DNA of 64,000 nt from Celeribacter baekdonensis B30. Lineage in GTDB: Bacteria > Pseudomonadota > Alphaproteobacteria > Rhodobacterales > Rhodobacteraceae. Of the stretch, positions 61,405 through 64,000 are shown in pieces (the stretch's first letter is position 1; each line of letters begins with the position of its first letter). The notes under the pieces were generated by a model. It saw only the letters and a program-made list of their open reading frames with translations, ran no database searches and had not been told where the DNA came from. The translations under genes and the position numbers were made by a program. The stretch covers positions 496,001-560,000 of the forward strand of contig NZ_AMRK01000001.1 of assembly GCF_000299875.1 (NCBI RefSeq). Reading direction: 5' to 3'.

Positions 61405-62700
61405 ATGTCTATTTCCTCCTCGCTCAACGCTGGCGTGGCGGGCCTTGCGGCCAATGCCACCCGCCTTGCGACCATTTCAGATAACATCGCGAACTCTGGC
61501 ACCTATGGCTACAAGCGAGCCGAGGCTGATTTTCAGTCTTTCGTGATCACCAATAGCAACAATTCCGGCACCTATTCTGCCGGGGGTGTGCGAGCCTCCA
61601 CAAACCGTCTGATCGGCGAACAAGGCTCGCTTGTCTCAACCTCAAATGCCACCGATATCGCGATTTCTGGAAATGGGTTTATCCCCGTGACCACCGAAGT
61701 TTCGATTGATGGGTCGATGGGGGATCAGCCCCTGATGATGACAACCACCGGGTCATTTTATACCGATGCCGACGGGATTTTGAAAACCGACTCCGGCCTT
61801 GTTTTGCTGGGTTGGCCCGCCGACGCTGACGGAACAATCGCCACATATGCTCGGGATACAATGACCGGGCTCGAACCTGTTGTGATCAATTCAAACCAAA
61901 CCGCCGGTGACCCGACAACGAAAATCAATTTGGGTGTGAACCTCCCGGCCGAGGATGCCACGGAGGTTCTTCCGCTTTCTGTTGAGTATTTTGGCAACCT
62001 TGGGACGTCTGAGTCACTCAACGTGACCTTCACGCCGGATGCAGTCGCCCCCAACACGTGGGTGATGTCGATCACAGATTCGGCCTCCGCCGGAGCGATC
62101 ATTGGCGAATACACCATCGTTTTTGATGACTCTCGCGGTTCTGGCGGCACGCTTTCGACGGTCACGCCAACCGTCAATAACCCGGCAACAGCGACCTATA
62201 ACGCAACGGATGGAACCTTGGCGCTGACCGTTGATGGTGGCCCGCTTGAAATGACGATCGGCAAGCCTGGCGATACAAATGGGTTAACCCAACTGTCTGA
62301 CACGTTCGCTCCAACGTCGATCACCAAAGACGGTTCACCCGTTGGTAACCTCACCTCGGTAGAAATTGCGGACAACGGATATGTCACCGCCACCTATGAC
62401 ACCGGCTTCACGCGGACGATCTACCAAATTCCCTTGGTGGATGTGCCAAATGCCAACGGTCTGACATCGCTGGGCAATCAGACCTATCAGGTCTCACCAG
62501 ACTCGGGCTCCTTCTTCCTTTGGGATGCGGGAGATGGTCCGACGGGTACGATCGAAGGCTTTGCGCGTGAAGGCTCCACCACGGATGTCGCGGCGGAATT
62601 GACCGATCTGATTCAGACGCAAAGGGCCTATTCGTCGAATGCGAAGGTCATCCAAACGGTCGATGAAATGCTTCAGGAGACCACGAACATCAAACGGTAA
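61405..62700 (+). CDS. flgE: Flagellar hook protein FlgE
   Basis: Structural subunit of the hook. The 431-residue protein has the N-terminal D0 segment (SSSLNAGVAGLAANATRLATISDNIANSGTYGYKRAEADFQSFV), a variable middle rich in Thr/Gly/Asp, and the conserved C-terminal end (DVAAELTDLIQTQRAYSSNAKVIQTVDEMLQETTNIKR). Followed 34 nt later by flgK. Confidence 0.94.
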   Translation: MSISSSLNAGVAGLAANATRLATISDNIANSGTYGYKRAEADFQSFVITNSNNSGTYSAGGVRASTNRLIGEQGSLVSTSNATDIAISGNGFIPVTTEVSIDGSMGDQPLMMTTTGSFYTDADGILKTDSGLVLLGWPADADGTIATYARDTMTGLEPVVINSNQTAGDPTTKINLGVNLPAEDATEVLPLSVEYFGNLGTSESLNVTFTPDAVAPNTWVMSITDSASAGAIIGEYTIVFDDSRGSGGTLSTVTPTVNNPATATYNATDGTLALTVDGGPLEMTIGKPGDTNGLTQLSDTFAPTSITKDGSPVGNLTSVEIADNGYVTATYDTGFTRTIYQIPLVDVPNANGLTSLGNQTYQVSPDSGSFFLWDAGDGPTGTIEGFAREGSTTDVAAELTDLIQTQRAYSSNAKVIQTVDEMLQETTNIKR

Positions 62701-62734
62701 CAGTGAACAGGCCCGGGGCAAAGGAGGATAAGAG

Positions 62735-64000
62735 ATGAGTATCTCTAACGCTATGGCGAATGCCTTGACGGGTCTGAACGCTGTCTCACGCGCGGCCGAT
62801 GTTGTGTCGTCCAACGTCGCAAATGCCATGACCGAAGGCTATGGCCGACGCGATATTGAACTGTCATCGCACCAAGTTGGCAGAACCGGCTCCGGCGTCG
62901 CCGTGGACGGCGTGTCGCGATATTATGACCCTGTCACCACAGGCGAGCGGCGCATCGCAGATGGCGATGTCGCCCTCGAAGATGTGCGTGCAGAGTTCTA
63001 TGACACATTCACCAAGGCCATGGGACAGCCGGACGAAGCAGACTCGGTGGCTGGCCGCATCACCGGATTGGAGACCGCGCTAATTGAGGCGGCGAGCCGT
63101 CCCGATTCAGAGGCGCGATTGACCACGGTCTTGGATGCGGCGACGGAATTGACGAGCCAAATCAAGACTGCGGCCGATAGCCTCAAAGACATCCGTATGG
63201 ATGCGGATAAGCAAATCGGCAAAGCCGTCGATTTTCTGCAATCTTCTCTTCAGCAAGTGGTTGATCTGAATGTTGCGATCCAAAAACAGGTTTCCCAAGG
63301 CTATGATCCCAACGCATTGATGGATCAAAGACAAACCCTTGTAGATCAAATTTCTGAGATCATTCCGGTCAAGGAAATCCAAAAAAACAATGGCATGATC
63401 TCGCTTTATACCTCGGGCGGCGCTGTTTTGGTCGACTCCAAAGCTGCAACGATCGAGTTCACAGCCACCCCGACCATTTCGCCCGACATGACCGTCGAAA
63501 ACGGTGCCTTGTCGGGCCTGACCATCAACGGTCAATTGGTTTCGACCGACACGGAAAAAGGGGCGATTGCTGGCGGAAAGTTGGCGGGCCTCTTTGAGGT
63601 GCGCGACAAACTCGTGCCTGACGCGCAGGTCCAATTGGATGCCCTTGCCCGTGATCTGATTGAGCGTTTTGAAACCACAGATGCGGACCCGACGCTTGGC
63701 ATAGGGGCCGCCGGCCTTTTCACCGATGGCGGAAGTGCCCTTGACCCTCTTGTCGAAGAGGGGCTGTCCAGTCGGATTTCGGTCAATGCCCTCGTAAATC
63801 CCGATCAAGGCGGCGATCTATGGAAAATCAGAGATGGTCTTGGGGCCATTTCTGAAGGGGATCAAGGCGATGCGACCATCCTGAATTCTTTGGCCGATGC
63901 TCTTCAAAAGACCCGCATTGCATCTTCGGGTAGCCTGACCTCAATCGAACGCTCTGCTCTGGGCTTTGCATCTGACATTTACTCACTCGGGAAAACCAAT
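62735..64000 (+). CDS. flgK: Flagellar hook-associated protein FlgK, N-terminal part
   Basis: Hook-filament junction protein, truncated by the window's right edge (422 codons present). AAGGAGG (62720-62726) precedes ATG 62735. The reading begins SISNAMANALTGLNAVSRAADVVSSNVANAMTEGYGRRDIEL, typical of FlgK, and continues with a long helical region (QQVVDLNVAIQKQVSQGYDPNALMDQRQTLVDQISEIIPVKE) and GMISLYTSGGAVLVD. Frame stays open to the end. Confidence 0.92.
   Translation, partial: MSISNAMANALTGLNAVSRAADVVSSNVANAMTEGYGRRDIELSSHQVGRTGSGVAVDGVSRYYDPVTTGERRIADGDVALEDVRAEFYDTFTKAMGQPDEADSVAGRITGLETALIEAASRPDSEARLTTVLDAATELTSQIKTAADSLKDIRMDADKQIGKAVDFLQSSLQQVVDLNVAIQKQVSQGYDPNALMDQRQTLVDQISEIIPVKEIQKNNGMISLYTSGGAVLVDSKAATIEFTATPTISPDMTVENGALSGLTINGQLVSTDTEKGAIAGGKLAGLFEVRDKLVPDAQVQLDALARDLIERFETTDADPTLGIGAAGLFTDGGSALDPLVEEGLSSRISVNALVNPDQGGDLWKIRDGLGAISEGDQGDATILNSLADALQKTRIASSGSLTSIERSALGFASDIYSLGKTN

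Noticed and set aside
1-64000. CRISPR arrays, insertion sequences, prophage genes
   Set aside because: No regularly spaced repeats, transposases, terminal inverted repeats or phage structural genes were seen.

Overview
The window reads as chromosomal DNA of an alphaproteobacterium of the order Rhodobacterales (Roseobacter group). The grounds are the gene order (mnmE-rho-hemJ / maf-aroE-coaE-dnaQ / secB-fxsA / mltA-smr / hslUV-trxA-addAB, regB-senC-regA, ahcY, gpsA, hemD-mitofilin-hemY), the RegB/RegA redox pair, and a methylated-amine catabolic cluster typical of marine roseobacters. The genus cannot be fixed from the sequence alone.

Left end (1-12.7 kb): probable origin of replication. A perfect 16-bp parS palindrome (508-523) contains the GTG start codon of mnmG. 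About 3.3 kb away, a 394-bp AT-rich gap between the diverging genes hemJ and maf carries four near-consensus DnaA boxes and is the best oriC candidate. Genes run away from it on both sides: mnmG, mnmE, rho and hemJ leftward; maf, aroE, coaE, dnaQ and beyond rightward. Next come protein-export, cell-wall and proteostasis genes (secB, fxsA, a Tim44-domain gene, mltA, smr, hslUV, trxA).

Middle (12.8-35.1 kb): housekeeping and regulation. AddAB recombination helicase-nuclease, MurU/AmgK-type wall-recycling genes, a membrane PAS protein with a CtrA-type box in front, the RegB-SenC-RegA redox regulon core, a GcvA-like LysR gene, ahcY, several small conserved genes, gpsA, hemD, a mitofilin-like protein, HemY and tRNA-Thr(CGT). 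A strong orphan terminator at 29501-29533 points to an unannotated small RNA.

Right (35.1-60.3 kb): an essentially complete pathway that strips methyl groups from trimethylamine. Tmm oxidises TMA to TMAO; Tdm splits TMAO to dimethylamine and formaldehyde; DmmABC with DmmD takes dimethylamine to methylamine; GmaS and MgsABC convert methylamine to N-methylglutamate; MgdABCD returns glutamate and loads the methyl carbon on tetrahydrofolate; FolD and PurU oxidise and release it as formate. An Amt transporter and a 58-residue membrane protein lie with the dmm genes. Four candidate regulators are interspersed: a periplasmic-binding-protein fold with no signal peptide, an XRE-cupin protein, a GlxA/AraC-type protein and a GntR/FadR-type protein. 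Inverted and direct repeats in the promoter gaps look like their operators. No TMAO ABC transporter genes are visible here.

Right end (60.4-64 kb): start of a flagellar cluster (motB, flgE, partial flgK), with CtrA-like motifs in front of motB and flgE.
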